Below, in pieces: positions 45,400 to 55,237 of a stretch of DNA of 64,000 nucleotides. The stretch comes from Streptomyces noursei ATCC 11455 (GTDB lineage: Bacteria > Actinomycetota > Actinomycetes > Streptomycetales > Streptomycetaceae), in the NCBI RefSeq assembly GCF_001704275.1, contig NZ_CP011533.1, forward strand, positions 186,001-250,000. Direction: 5' to 3'. The translations under genes were made by a program, and so were the position numbers. Position 1 is the first letter of the stretch. Every line of letters starts with the position of its first letter. A model generated the notes under the pieces. It made no database searches and had not been told where the DNA came from. It worked only from the letters and a program-made list of their open reading frames with translations.

Positions 45400-46260
45400 T
45401 CAGATTCGGTCGGCAGCGATCAGCAGGTAGTGGAAGCTTCCTTCCTTGTATGCGGTGAGGAAAGACTCCTCGATCCCCGTGGCTACTGCGGACTTCGCCC
45501 GCAGTTCCCAGTAGGGGATTGTCTGGGCCGTCAGGTCGACGACGTTGATGGGGACGAGACCGTTGGCGGCCATGGCGTTGAAGTACTCGCTTCTGGGGTG
45601 GATGTTGCAGGTGTAGTGCTCGTCGATGCGGCTGACCGCCTTGGAACGGCCACCGGTGACATCGTTGGAGCAGCCGGTGATGCACACGTACCGGCCTCCG
45701 TGCATCAGCAGGCGTGAGAACTCGGCGAAGAGTTCGAAGAGGTCCACATACATGGTGGATTCGTCGGTCCAGATGCCGCGATACGAACTGGCTGGGAAAC
45801 CGGTGTCGAGCATGTTGAGGAAGTGGAAACGCACGTCGTCGGCTACTCCATGCCTCTCGGCCTGGGTGGTGGCGAACTCGACTTGGGACTCGGAGATGGA
45901 CACACCGTCGATGGGGCAGCCGAACCGGTGGTGGGCCATGAGGCTGGTGCCGCCGCGGCCGGATCCGGCGTCGAGGAGGCGGTCGTTGGCGTGGATGTTG
46001 CCGAGGTGGTTGAGGAGGAAATCGGCCTGTGCCGTCTCCATGCGGTGCATTTCCTTGATCACTTGGTCGTCTCGGGCGTCAGCGGAGCCTTTGAGTACAG
46101 AGGGGTCGTAGTCGCCGATGCCGTAGTGGTGGTGGTAGAGACCATCGACATCGCCGAGTAGCAGGTTTACTGGGGCCTTCTCGGCGTTCCAATATGCGGC
46201 GACCGATTTCTGGTAGGCGGTCCGTAGCACAGGGGAAGATGTGGCCATGGTGGTGGTCAT
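45400..46260 (-). CDS. gpmt: Geranyl diphosphate 2-C-methyltransferase-like
   Basis: 286 residues from ATG 46260 with AAGGAG 6 nt upstream. Class I SAM methyltransferase: MTTTMATSSPVLRTAYQKSVAAYWNAEKAPVNLLLGDVDGLYHHHYGIGDYD, motif I LLDAGSGRGGTSLMAHHRFGCPIDGVSIS near 93-120, FPASSYRGIWTDESTMYVD, SRIDEHYTCNIHPRSEYFNAM. It methylates C2 of GPP to give 2-methyl-GPP, the substrate of the cyclase encoded 50 bp upstream. Operon order shell-cyclase-methyltransferase is the known 2-MIB arrangement. Confidence 0.92.
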   Translation of the reverse strand: MTTTMATSSPVLRTAYQKSVAAYWNAEKAPVNLLLGDVDGLYHHHYGIGDYDPSVLKGSADARDDQVIKEMHRMETAQADFLLNHLGNIHANDRLLDAGSGRGGTSLMAHHRFGCPIDGVSISESQVEFATTQAERHGVADDVRFHFLNMLDTGFPASSYRGIWTDESTMYVDLFELFAEFSRLLMHGGRYVCITGCSNDVTGGRSKAVSRIDEHYTCNIHPRSEYFNAMAANGLVPINVVDLTAQTIPYWELRAKSAVATGIEESFLTAYKEGSFHYLLIAADRI

Positions 46261-46310
46261 TGAGGCTCCTTGTATTGGGTGCAACCGCCGGCTGTGGAGG
46301 TTGCGTTCTG

Positions 46311-47708
46311 TCAGGTGGTGCTGGAGGGGGTGTGGTATCTGGCGCTGCTGGCGTGCCACTCCCGGTTGCCGCCCGCCCAGGCCCAAGTGCCGGCCAGGAA
46401 ACGACGCAGTTCCGGGGAACCGGTGGCGGCCAGAACAGCGGCCTCTGCCTCGAAGGTGTGCATGAGCTCGTCGTGGATCTCGACGCTGCGATCGACCGCT
46501 TCCTCCAGCGAGCAGTTCTCCTCGCGGGCGATCAGCATGGGAAGGCTGTAGTCCGTGGCATCTTCTTTGCCCATCGAGTACAGATCGTTCACAAGCACGG
46601 TCGCGGTGCCCGCCAGGTTGAATGCTCGGCGCACTTGGGGGTGGGAAAACTCGGCCATTGGGATCTCGTAGCCCGCGATGGCGTCGATCAGCACCATGCA
46701 TGGAATGAAACTGATCTCGTGCCTATGCATCAGGTACTCCCAGACCGGCGGGACCTGCTGCTGTGTGTGCCAGACACCTTCCTGGTTGAACGCGACGAAC
46801 ATGATCGCCAGCTCGTGGCGGAGGCGTCGCACCTGGGTCGTGGTGGCATGGTTGTGGAGGTTGGTCAGGGCGGAGCGCAGTGCCCTGGCGACCGGGTCAT
46901 GCCGGACGGCCTTCTCCAAGCTTGGCGCGTAGCGCACTGGGAGCTGGGCCTGGTCGATGACTGAGTGGCAGAGGGCAAGGCGCTGGCCAATCAGTCCGTG
47001 GCGGGGAGTCTCGACCTCGCCGTCGACGATGTGATCGTCGACCGCCCACTCCGACAGCCCGCACTTTGCCGCGGCCAGTAGGCGATCCGGGTCGTCCGTC
47101 TCGGGATGGGCAAGCATCATCAGCCGTCCAAAGTTGGCCGAGCGGACCATGTCGAGGTGACCTGGGTAGATCCCCACCTCCTCAGCCCACGCGACCAGCC
47201 GCTCGTTGACCTCCTCACCCAGGACGGGGTCGTCCCGGATGGCGGGCGGACAGTACAAGGTGTGCTGCCGTTGACGGACCGAGGTGGTCTGTTCGCAGCC
47301 TGCGTCCCCCTGCCTCTCACCAAAGGGGCGCTGTACATGGGTAATGTGAGTGGTGTAGGAGCCCCCAGTTGGGCTGCTGGGCACCGAAGGCAGGACTGCG
47401 GCTCGTTGGCCAAGCGTACTTAGGGTCCTATACCCGTGGCCGTCGGCGAGGGGCCCTACATGGGATGAGGGGGCTGTTGTAGACCGGCCGTGGTCCGTGG
47501 ACGGTAGTGGGAGGTCCCTGGCCGCTGATGTGCCCAAACCAGTAGGGCCGCTGGGAAGACAGATTGGCACCCACTGTTCCTGCAGTGCGGACGGCGCAGC
47601 GAACAGATCCCGCCTCGCGGGACGCGCCGGGTTCGACAGTAAGTCGTCCGCTAAGCGTGCCACTTCATGGGTAGCTGGAACGGCGAAAACTCGGGATAAC
47701 AACGACAC
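46311..47708 (-). CDS. 2-methylisoborneol synthase-type terpene cyclase
   Basis: 465 residues from GTG 47708 (GAGAGG about 9 nt upstream). The first 150 residues are low-complexity and Pro/Ser/Gly rich, the kind of disordered arm that targets this cyclase into family 2B encapsulins. The catalytic domain begins near LYCPPAIRDD (151). The metal motif is DDHIVD at 224-229 and the NSE motif NDLYSMGKE at 374-382; RY at 457-458 closes the active site. Product is 2-MIB or a relative such as 2-methylenebornane. It starts 38 bp after the shell gene. Confidence 0.9.
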   Translation of the reverse strand: MSLLSRVFAVPATHEVARLADDLLSNPARPARRDLFAAPSALQEQWVPICLPSGPTGLGTSAARDLPLPSTDHGRSTTAPSSHVGPLADGHGYRTLSTLGQRAAVLPSVPSSPTGGSYTTHITHVQRPFGERQGDAGCEQTTSVRQRQHTLYCPPAIRDDPVLGEEVNERLVAWAEEVGIYPGHLDMVRSANFGRLMMLAHPETDDPDRLLAAAKCGLSEWAVDDHIVDGEVETPRHGLIGQRLALCHSVIDQAQLPVRYAPSLEKAVRHDPVARALRSALTNLHNHATTTQVRRLRHELAIMFVAFNQEGVWHTQQQVPPVWEYLMHRHEISFIPCMVLIDAIAGYEIPMAEFSHPQVRRAFNLAGTATVLVNDLYSMGKEDATDYSLPMLIAREENCSLEEAVDRSVEIHDELMHTFEAEAAVLAATGSPELRRFLAGTWAWAGGNREWHASSARYHTPSSTT

Positions 47709-47746
47709 CGTCTTGGACCTCTCTCACTTGCGGATCCGGTGCTCAA

Positions 47747-49162
47747 TCACGCGTGTACCTCGACATTTTCGAGGATGCCAAGCGCATCCGGGACTAGTAC
47801 AGCGGCGGAGTAGTAGGTGCTGACAAGGTAAGAAATGATGGCCTTCTCGTCGATTCCCATGAATCGCACGTTGAGACCAGGCTCGACCTCATCGGGCAGA
47901 CCGGTCTGATAGAGGCCGATGACACCTTGGTCCTTCTCTCCGGTCCGCATAGCGATGATCGACGATGTATGGTGTTCCGAGATTGGGATCTTTCCGCACG
48001 GTAGAATCGGTACACCCCGCCAAGCGGGAATGTGATGGCCGTCGACATCGATGCTGCCGAAGTAGATCCCCTGCTTGTTGCACGCCTTGCCGAAAGTGGC
48101 AATGGCCCGCGGATGAGCGAAGAGGTACTTGGTTCCACTGCGCATGCTCAGCAAATCGTCGAGGTCGTCCGGCGTAGGCGGACCGGAGTGGGTCGGAATG
48201 CGCTGGTCGAAGTCAGCGTTATGGAGCAGCCCAAAGTCAGGGTTGTTGACTAGTTCCATCTCCTGACGCTCACGCAGTGCCTCGATGGTGAGACGCAACT
48301 GCTGCCGCGTCTGATTCATCGGCTGGCTGTACAGGTCCGCAACCCGGCTGTGCACCTTCAATACCGTCTGCGCCACGCTCAACTCGTACTCACGTGGGTT
48401 GAGTTCGTAGTCCACGAAGGCGGTAGGAAGAGTTGGCTCACCCGTGTGGCTGGACAGGAAATCAATCGCTGACTCACCTGCCTTGTTGGTTGGCCTCTCC
48501 GCATCGGCGCTACGTCCCCGGACGTGCGACCGCAGTGCTTCGTATTGGTTGGCAACTTCCTTGTATGCACTGTGCGGCAGTGCTAAGACCGTTGTCGCAG
48601 TCACCGCACGGGCTGTGAAACCCCACTTCCCACCTGGTCCCGCAAGCACGTTTCCGCCGAAACTGTCTCCGTCGGACAAACGGCCCACAATGGCATCACC
48701 ATCGTACTTTGCAGGTCTTACTTGCTCCACCTTTCCGTGCGCGATCAGAAATACGTGATCGGCTTTTTTGCCCTGGTGTACGATGACCTGGCCGGGGTCG
48801 TACTCCCTCTGGATAAATTTGGCGGCCAGTGCTCCCAATGCCGCGACGTCGTCGAAACCGCGAAGCAACGGAAGTTCAGCCAGCTCAATGGGAACGACGC
48901 GAACCGTAGGCCCGTTCTTTTCGAAGGCTACCTTTCCATCCCCGACTGTGAACGACAGGCGCCGGTTCACTCGGTAGGTGCCACCGGGAGTGTTTACCCA
49001 TGGCAGCATGCGCAGCAGCCATCGTGAGCTGATTCCTTGCATCTGGGGTTCAGACTTGGTGGTGGTCGCAAGGTTCCGCGCTGCCGCGGTGCTCAGGCTA
49101 AGTTGCTCTTGCACCTGTTCCTGGTCATTCGTCGCTGACGCAGTTTGCGTCCCTAATGACAT
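47747..49162 (-). CDS. Family 2B encapsulin shell protein with cNMP-like domain
   Basis: 471 residues from ATG 49162 (AAGGGGAAG upstream). HK97-type shell protein with a cyclic-nucleotide-binding-like insert at about 98-208 ([50 protein letters not shown]). The usual phosphate-binding cassette is altered ([21 protein letters not shown]), so nucleotide binding is doubtful. The flanking shell parts include [53 protein letters not shown] and the C-terminal [29 protein letters not shown]. The first 45 residues are an extended arm. Expected to assemble into a protein compartment around the cyclase. Confidence 0.92.
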   Translation of the reverse strand: MSLGTQTASATNDQEQVQEQLSLSTAAARNLATTTKSEPQMQGISSRWLLRMLPWVNTPGGTYRVNRRLSFTVGDGKVAFEKNGPTVRVVPIELAELPLLRGFDDVAALGALAAKFIQREYDPGQVIVHQGKKADHVFLIAHGKVEQVRPAKYDGDAIVGRLSDGDSFGGNVLAGPGGKWGFTARAVTATTVLALPHSAYKEVANQYEALRSHVRGRSADAERPTNKAGESAIDFLSSHTGEPTLPTAFVDYELNPREYELSVAQTVLKVHSRVADLYSQPMNQTRQQLRLTIEALRERQEMELVNNPDFGLLHNADFDQRIPTHSGPPTPDDLDDLLSMRSGTKYLFAHPRAIATFGKACNKQGIYFGSIDVDGHHIPAWRGVPILPCGKIPISEHHTSSIIAMRTGEKDQGVIGLYQTGLPDEVEPGLNVRFMGIDEKAIISYLVSTYYSAAVLVPDALGILENVEVHA

Positions 49163-49470
49163 TGACTTCCCCTTTCACAGTTGGTGAGGTAACCCTGTAT
49201 CGCGCAAATGTGGATGCTGGGAAAAGCGTCAAGCTTGAACGCTTGCGCGGGGAGCGCCTGCGATACTGCCATCCTTCCATGCGCGTGTGGAATTTCAATC
49301 GGGAGCGCGCCACCCGCAATGCCGCTAAAGGGATCCATGAAAAGCCTCTTAAAGAGGGGTGCTGGCAAAAGGAGAGCTGGCCTAGCGCCCATCCCGTCAC
49401 GACTTCTTGAATTTCGCAACGCCGCCCTGCTCTGTATCTGACACAGCCGAGACACTCCTGTAGAGTCACG
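49163..49470. other. Upstream region of the encapsulin-terpene operon
   Basis: About 300 bp without a supported gene. It holds the ribosome site of the shell gene and a short inverted segment CCTCTTAAAGAGG near 49346. Presumably contains the operon promoter; hexamers are not clear. A MITE sits just upstream. Confidence 0.45.
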
Positions 49471-49575
49471 CTGAACCTCTTTCATCCTGGCCCTCCGAGG
49501 GAGATGGATGTCAGCGTTTCCAGAGGTCGGTCGTGGTTCATACAGCGTGCCGTACTGAGGATGAAAGAGGTTCAG
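49471..49575. mobile_element. MITE with IS5-A ends (MITE-1)
   Basis: 105 bp bounded by CTGAACCTCTTTCATCCTG (identical to the IS5-A end) and GAGGATGAAAGAGGTTCAG (18 of 19). No coding content. The transposase would come from the IS5-A copies. Confidence 0.85.
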
Positions 49576-49641
49576 TCAGAAGCAGCGAAGATCGAATGCT
49601 GCGGCCTTTCGGTGAATCGTCAAGCGTGCGTGTGCCGAATG

Positions 49642-50049
49642 TTACACGTCGGAAGTTCCAGTAAGGGAGGCGGACTTAATTCCTCGATTAAGGAGGGATA
49701 CGTTTATGCGCACCAAGCCGTGATGAAACGAAGCGCCGGAGGCGCATGAAACGGGGTAAGAGAACACATGAAATATTCCGTCGCGCATCGCCCCGGCTTT
49801 AACGAACCCATGGGGTCGGCGTCTGCTGTCGCCGGAAGGCTGAGAAACCTTAATATCGACAAGCGTGCCACGTGTGGAATTTTCGCAGATGTAGCCAACT
49901 TTTACGATAACGCTGCGCGAGATTTCGTCCAAACTGGTGAGGCCGACATTAACCCTGCTTACTGCTTGCGCCGGGAAGGCCCCCAATATTGTAGCGCAAA
50001 GTGCGAAAAGAGGCAGAGTTAAACGATCTGAAACTCTCGCTCGTGACAT
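49642..50049 (-). CDS. Small secreted protein of unknown function
   Basis: 135 residues from ATG 50049. A Sec signal peptide is visible (SDRLTLPLFALCATILGAFPAQA, about 7-29). The mature part has beta-type strands (ISRSVIVKVGYICENSTRGTLVDIKVSQ) and two Cys (YICENS, PVSCASG) that could form a disulfide. Family not recognised. The ribosome site is weak (CAGGGT). It has the lower GC content of this block. Confidence 0.6.
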   Translation of the reverse strand: MSRARVSDRLTLPLFALCATILGAFPAQAVSRVNVGLTSLDEISRSVIVKVGYICENSTRGTLVDIKVSQPSGDSRRRPHGFVKAGAMRDGIFHVFSYPVSCASGASFHHGLVRINVSLLNRGIKSASLTGTSDV

Positions 50050-50909
50050 ACCCTGAGGCCTTTCGGTGAAGTTTACCCCGAACCGCTTACTGGACTCCTT
50101 TTGTCTTACCTGTTTGCGTGTCGATGACCTGTCGAGGTGGAAGGGAATCCTCCGACCTGTTAGATCGGTCTCGACTGGCGGAGAATTACTGCTTCCTCAT
50201 ATGGGGTTAAGGGGGACTACCTAAGGCTCTCTCCACCATAAACCCCACCCTTCCACCGTCAACCTGAGGTGACATTTGACGTCGACTGAACCCTTTTTAA
50301 TCCTGAGTTGAGCGTGCGAGTGTGGTCGATCCCACTACAGGTCAGAGTCGCCGTGGGTTCGTGGAACGCGGAGGAAGGGAAAGTTCCACCGAACTGTGCA
50401 TGGCGCTCTGTTCGTCAGGTTGACCTGACATGTATCGTCGATTGTGAACGGCGGCGTTGAGGGGAAAAGTACCCCCTGTAAGGGAATCGTTTCCTCGCCC
50501 ATACAGTATGAACTTCTGTCTCTCCTGGCACAAGCGAGTCCCTCCAAATGAATGAGTGGGAATTCTGCAGGCGGTCGTTATGAGACCGCGATAGGCATTT
50601 GACACCCTGCGCCGACTCCCGCTACTCCCAGCGCAATTCAGTCTGGCCCTGCATGACTGTTCAAACTGCGTGATCCACTTGGCACGGGCGAGCCTGCGTT
50701 GCGTATCGTGGGCCGACCAGGGCAAGCTCATGCCGGCCCTGCGGAACGCCTCACTCTCTTCGCGAAGAACTGGATGACGAACAGGTCACCGCAAAGACTC
50801 TTCGGAGACCAAGAGCCTCTACTCCGTGCGGGTGTACTTTTCACCCGCACGGAACTCACAGGCGGTTGGAAAGTGTGGCTACAGGCAGGCGACGCAAGCG
50901 TCATCTGAA
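50050..50909. other. Non-coding stretch, lower GC
   Basis: 860 bp with no supported gene. It holds a decayed IS5-A-like end (ACTGAACCCTTTTTAATCCT at 50284-50303) and a GGGGAAAAGTACCCC hairpin near 50461. Reading frames here lack codon bias and ribosome sites. Confidence 0.5.
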
Positions 50910-50974
50910 CCGTTCCGGGTTCGGTAGAGACTCGATCCTCTCAAAGGATCGAGTCTCTACCGAACCCGGAACGG
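50910..50974. repeat. Perfect 30-bp inverted repeat with 5-nt loop
   Basis: Arm 50910-50939 (starts CCGTTCCGGGTTCGG) and its exact complement 50945-50974, loop CTCAA. It ends exactly where the IS3-1 copy B terminal repeat begins. Confidence 0.9.
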
Positions 50975-51003
50975 GGGCCTTGACCCTGAATCCTGGACAC
51001 GGG

Positions 51004-51903
51004 TTATGCGGCTGGTGTCGGCGTAGTTGATGTTGTTTCGGAGGCTGTCTCGTAGGCGATCGGGCTGCGTTGTCCGAGGCGGGAGTGACGGCGTCGGGTG
51101 TTGTAGCGGTTGAGCCAGCGGAACGCGTCGAGGCGAGCCTCGCGTTCACTGGACCAGGTCCTGCGGCCCTGGAGTGTCTCGCGTTTGAACGTTGCGTTGA
51201 AGGACTCGGCGAGCGCGTTGTCCGCGCTGGAGCCGATGGCGCTCATGGACTGGCGGACGCCGGCTTGGCGGCAGGCGTCGGCGAAGGCTCGGCTGGTGTA
51301 CTGGGCCCCGTGGTCGGTGCGCATGACCGCCCCGGCGAGGCTGCCGCGGGTATGTTCGGCGGCGGCCAGGGCGTCGGTCACGAGGTCGGTACGCATGCGG
51401 TCCGCGATCGCCCAGCCGACCAGGCGGCGTGAGGCGAGGTCGATGACAGTGGCCAAATACAGGAACTTCCCGCCGTCCAGCGGGAGATAGGTAATGTCGC
51501 CGACGTACTTCGTGTTCGGCTCGCTTGCCGTGAAGTCGCGGCCGATGAGGTCCGGGGCCTTCGCCGCGGCCGGGTCCGCGACAGTGGTGCGATGCCTGCG
51601 ACGCAGCCGCACGCCTGCCAGGCCGATGCTGCGCATCACCCGCGCGATCCGCTTGTGGTTGACGCGCTCACCCGCCTCGCGGAGCTCGGCGGTGATCCTG
51701 GGGACGCCATAGGTGCCGTCCGACTCACGGTGCACGGCCCGTATCCGGACGGCGAGGCGAGCGTCGGCCGCCGCCCGGGCGGCCCGATCCGCGGCCGTCC
51801 GACGCCAGTAGTAGAAACTGGAACGGGCGATGCCGAGGATGGTGCACAGCCGCTTCACGCCGTAGCGGCGCTGGTGGTCGGCAACGAACTGGAAGCGGTT
51901 CAC
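51004..51903 (-). CDS. IS3-1 OrfB transposase (copy B)
   Basis: 299 residues, with the same DDE motifs as copy A (VGDITYLP, RTDHGAQYTS, AESFNATFKRE). Intact. Confidence 0.92.
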   Translation of the reverse strand: MNRFQFVADHQRRYGVKRLCTILGIARSSFYYWRRTAADRAARAAADARLAVRIRAVHRESDGTYGVPRITAELREAGERVNHKRIARVMRSIGLAGVRLRRRHRTTVADPAAAKAPDLIGRDFTASEPNTKYVGDITYLPLDGGKFLYLATVIDLASRRLVGWAIADRMRTDLVTDALAAAEHTRGSLAGAVMRTDHGAQYTSRAFADACRQAGVRQSMSAIGSSADNALAESFNATFKRETLQGRRTWSSEREARLDAFRWLNRYNTRRRHSRLGQRSPIAYETASETTSTTPTPAA

Positions 51904-52205
51904 CAGCGCGTCTCCCCGGCGAAATACTTCGCCGCCTTGCGCAGGATCTCGCGTTCCTCCTCCAGCTCGCGGACCTTCTTCCGCAGAGCGGCGTTCTCCG
52001 CCTCCAACGGCGTCGGCGGCTCGGTCGGCACCTCCGCCCGCCGCCCCCTCGGCCGGCTCGCGCCAGCTGCCCGGACCCAGTTCCGCAAGGTCTCGGGATT
52101 GATCCCCAGATCGGCAGCGACCTGCCGGATCGTCGCCCCGGGCCGCGACTGGTACAACGCGACCGCGTCCACCTTGAACTGCGGCGGATAGTTCTTCATG
52201 ACCAC
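51900..52205 (-). CDS. IS3-1 OrfA (copy B)
   Basis: 101 residues, matching copy A except FKVDAV. Overlaps orfB by 4 nt. Confidence 0.9.
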   Translation of the reverse strand: MVMKNYPPQFKVDAVALYQSRPGATIRQVAADLGINPETLRNWVRAAGASRPRGRRAEVPTEPPTPLEAENAALRKKVRELEEEREILRKAAKYFAGETRW

Positions 52206-52272
52206 GAGATGCCCGTTCTCAGATCCTCAGGATCCAGTGTCTCGCGTGTCCAAGACCAGGGGGCAAGGCCCA

Positions 52273-52639
52273 AAACTGGATCAGCCGTCTACTGGACACC
52301 CCCGCTACGGACGGTGCGATGCTCCAGGGATCCGTGTTCGAGCGAGGCCAGCCGTGACAGCGCGACGGCCGTTGCCTCAACTCTCGCTGCGTATGAACCG
52401 GCACAGCTCCGGTTGAAAGCCCAGCCAGTGGGAATCACCGATCACCGTTCCGCCCCTCTCAGGATGCGCAGTGTCGCCGACTTCGCTTGCTTCGTGGAGA
52501 CCTGCCAGTACGTCCCATCACGCTGGAGCTCCACGACGGTGTCGCAGAAGGCCAGGCCATCACATCAGCGGGGAGGGAACACGATGGTCGCGGACAGATC
52601 ATGTGTCGGTGGCGGGTGACCCTCTGACGACGCGTCCGG
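52273..52639. other. No recognised gene
   Basis: About 370 bp between IS3-1 copy B and the IS21 remnant. No frame with a recognisable product, promoter or repeat. Confidence 0.4.
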
Positions 52640-53717
52640 CGAAGGGCCGGGGGCGATAGCGGTCGAGGTGCAGATCCGGGAACTGCTGCGTCAGACGCCA
52701 ACGATGCCGGCGACGGTGAGCGCCAAGCGGATCGGCTGGGAGAGGGATAACGATCCTCAAGGAGGATTTCCGTGAGCTTCGGCCTGCTTATGCGCCGGTC
52801 GATCCGGTGTCGCGGACGACGTATCGTCCTTGCGCACTGTGATACCCGCCGTCGGCATCCCCCTGAGCTATGGTCAAACCAGGCGGCCGCCGGTGCTGGT
52901 CATGGTGTCGGGCTATTCGCGGGTGACCACCGCCAGGATGCTGGCGTCGCGGAAGACCGGTGATCTGATCGACGGACACTGGCGGCTGCTGACCGCGTGG
53001 GGTCGTGTTCCCAAGATGCTGGTTTGGGACAACGAAGCCGGCGTCGGCCAGGGCCGGCCGACCTCGAAGTTCGCCGCGTTCGCCGGCCTACACCAAGATC
53101 TATCTGTGTCGCCCGCGGGATCCGTAAGCGAAAGGGCTGGTGAAGCGGGCCAACGGCTATCTGGAGACCTCCTTCCTGCCCAGTCGACACTTCAGCGGTC
53201 CAGACGACTTCAACGCCCAGCTGACGGCCTGGCTGTCGCCAATCGGCGTGTCCACCGCACTTTGGGGACTCGTCCGACAGACCTGTGGGAGGCCGGCCGC
53301 GCCGGGATGCTCACCTTGCCGCCGGTGGACCCGCCAGCCTGGTGGCGCCTTTCCACCAGGCTGGGCCGAGACCACTATGTCTGCGACACCTGCGACTACT
53401 CCGTCGCCCCCACCGCCATCGGCCGCCAGGTGACCGTCCTGACCGATAATGACCGTGTGATCGTCCTGACTGCCGACGGGGAGATCGTCGCCGAACACTC
53501 CCGCTGCTGGGCTCGCCACCAGACCCTGACCGATCCTGAGCATGCCGAAGCCGGCGAGCGGATGCGTCACCAGACTCACCACCACCACCATCGTCACACG
53601 GGTCAGATCCATGCCGTCGGCCCAGGCTCGATGGTGGAGGTCGAACAGCGAGAGCTGGGCAGTTACGACCGGCTGTTCACCGTCATCGACGGCGGCGCCG
53701 ACAAGGAGGCCGGCTGA
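52640..53717 (+). pseudogene. IS21-family IstA transposase, decayed
   Basis: Fragments in several frames: AKRIGWERD, then VKEDFRELRPAYAPVDPVSRTTYR, then PAVGIPLSYGQTRRPPVLVMVSGYSRVTTARMLASRKTGDLIDGHWRLLTAWGRVPKMLVWDNEAGVG (core Asp), and a C-terminal DRVIVLTADGEIVAEHSRCWARHQTLTDPEH. At least three frameshifts. Confidence 0.85.
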
Positions 53718-53980
53718 TGCCCCGCACTGCCGAGGTCCTCGACACCGCGAACAGCATCGACGCGGACACCGCCCAGGCCGCCGGCCACCGAACCAGCCGA
53801 CAGACCTCCTCTGACCTGGCGTTCTTGGCCCACGCGATGAAAGCAGCTGCCCTGCTGGACGCCGCGGAACGTCTGGAAGAACGGGCCATGCCGAATACCT
53901 CGTCGCCTGCCTCCAGCGGGAGGTGGCCGCCCGAGAATCCCACGGCGGCGAAGCACGGATCCGGGCGGCCGGCTTCTGAG
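53717..53980 (+). pseudogene. IS21-family IstB fragment
   Basis: SSDLAFLAHAMKAAALLDAAERLEERA then, after a frame change, YLVACLQREVAARESHGGEARIRAAGF: the N-terminal helper-ATPase region only. The ATPase motifs are absent because IS3-3 begins at about 53980. Confidence 0.78.
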
Positions 53981-54030
53981 GTTCCCCCGAGATGCGGATG
54001 GAGTTGACAGGGGGGCAGATGGGACTCATG

Positions 54031-54354
54031 GGAGGACCTGTGACCGTGGCTGCACCCAGGAAGTATCCGTTGGAGTTGCGGGAGCGTGCGGTGCGGATGT
54101 ATCGCACCACGGAGCCGAGGCCGCAGATCAAGCGGCTGGCGGTAGATCTCGGGGTGTATCCCGAGGCTCTGCGGGGCTGGATCCGGCAGGCCGAGGCCGA
54201 TGCCGGCGAGCGCGACGACTGGCTCACCACTGAGGAGCGGGCCGAGCTGGTGGCCCTGCGCAAGGAGAACACCCAGCTCAAGCGGGCCAACGACGTCCTG
54301 CGGACGGCCTCGGCGTTTTTCGCGGCGCAGCTCGACCCGACCCGGTCCAGGTGA
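54031..54354 (+). CDS. IS3-3 OrfA
   Basis: About 107 residues from GTG or ATG near 54031. HTH_Tnp_1: RKYPLELRERAVRMYRTTEPRPQIKRLAVDLGVYPEALRGWIRQAE. Coil ERAELVALRKENTQLKRANDVLRTASAFFAAQLDPTR. It overlaps orfB by 4 nt. Different from IS3-1 and IS3-2. Confidence 0.85.
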   Translation, partial: GGPVTVAAPRKYPLELRERAVRMYRTTEPRPQIKRLAVDLGVYPEALRGWIRQAEADAGERDDWLTTEERAELVALRKENTQLKRANDVLRTASAFFAAQLDPTRSR

Positions 54355-55237
54355 CGGCGCTCGTTGACGAGCATCCCCGCCTGGGGGTCGAGTGCGTACT
54401 TCGGGAACTGCACATCCCTTCCTCCACCTACTACCGGTGGCGCCGTGCCGAGCGCGAGCCGTGCGAGCGGCGGCGCCGCGACACGGAGCTGACGGAGCAG
54501 ATCTGCACCATCCACGCCGACTCGGGCGGGATCTACGGCTCGCCGCGGGTGCACGCCGTCCTGAAACGCGAGGGCGTGGCGGTGGGCCGCAAGCGGGTGG
54601 AGCGCCTGATGCGCGAGGACGGCCTGGCGGGCGTGAGACCGCGGCGCAAGAGCGGTTTCACGCGCCGGGACCCGAAGGCCGCCCTGGCCCCGGACCTGGT
54701 CAACCGGGACTTCACCGCGCCGGCGCCGAACCGGCTGTGGGTCAGCGACCTCACGATGATCCCCACCCTCGAGGGCCCAGTGTGGCTCTCGGCGATCCGG
54801 GATGCGTTCTCGCGGCGGGTGGTGGCATGGGAGACCTCCGCCCGTGCCGATGCGGACCTGGTGCTGACCACGCTCGAGTACGCCCTCGCCTCCCGCGAGG
54901 CCGAGCCCGGACAGCTCATTCACCACGCCGACCACGGCTGTCAGTACACATCCGTGAAGCTGGCAACCCGGCTGGTCAGGGCAGGCGTTGAGGCATCCAT
55001 GGGCTCGGTCGGCACTCGTACGACAACGCCCTCGCGGAGAACTTGTGGATGATCATCAAGACGGAGTGCATCCGCGGCCACGTCTTCGCCACACGTGCCG
55101 AGGCGAACCTCGCGCTCTTCAAGTACATCGACGGCTTCTACAACCCCCGGCGCATCCAGAAACGACTCGGCTACCTCAGCCCGATCGAGTTCGAGGAGAA
55201 GCACTACGTCGAACAGGCAACGACCGAACGAACCTGA
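54351..55237 (+). pseudogene. IS3-3 OrfB transposase, one-base frameshift
   Basis: HPRLGVECVLRELHIPSSTYYRWRRAE, YGSPRVHAVLKREGV, catalytic LWVSDLTMIPTLEGPVWLSAIRDAFS (Asp) and LIHHADHGCQYTS (Asp). A base is missing in GSVG-TR near 55014 (expected GDSYDNALAEN), after which the frame resumes with LWMIIKTECIRGHVFATRAEANLALFKYIDGFYNPRRIQKRLGYLSPIEFEEK. A single correction would restore it, so it is a recent loss or a sequencing error. Confidence 0.88.

Larger units (their letters stand above)
50975..52272 (-). mobile_element. IS3-1 (copy B)
   Basis: Inverted copy of 1270-2568. The right end matches well; the left end (52245-52272, GCCTTGCCCCCTGGTCTTGG inward) has several changes from copy A. Confidence 0.85.

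Noticed and set aside
50342..50731. A 129-codon frame in the lower-GC stretch
   Set aside because: No codon bias, no ribosome site, composition unlike a protein.
53157..54935. A 592-codon minus-strand frame
   Set aside because: Antisense to the IS21 and IS3-3 genes and composed of Arg/Gly/Pro-rich sequence without motifs.
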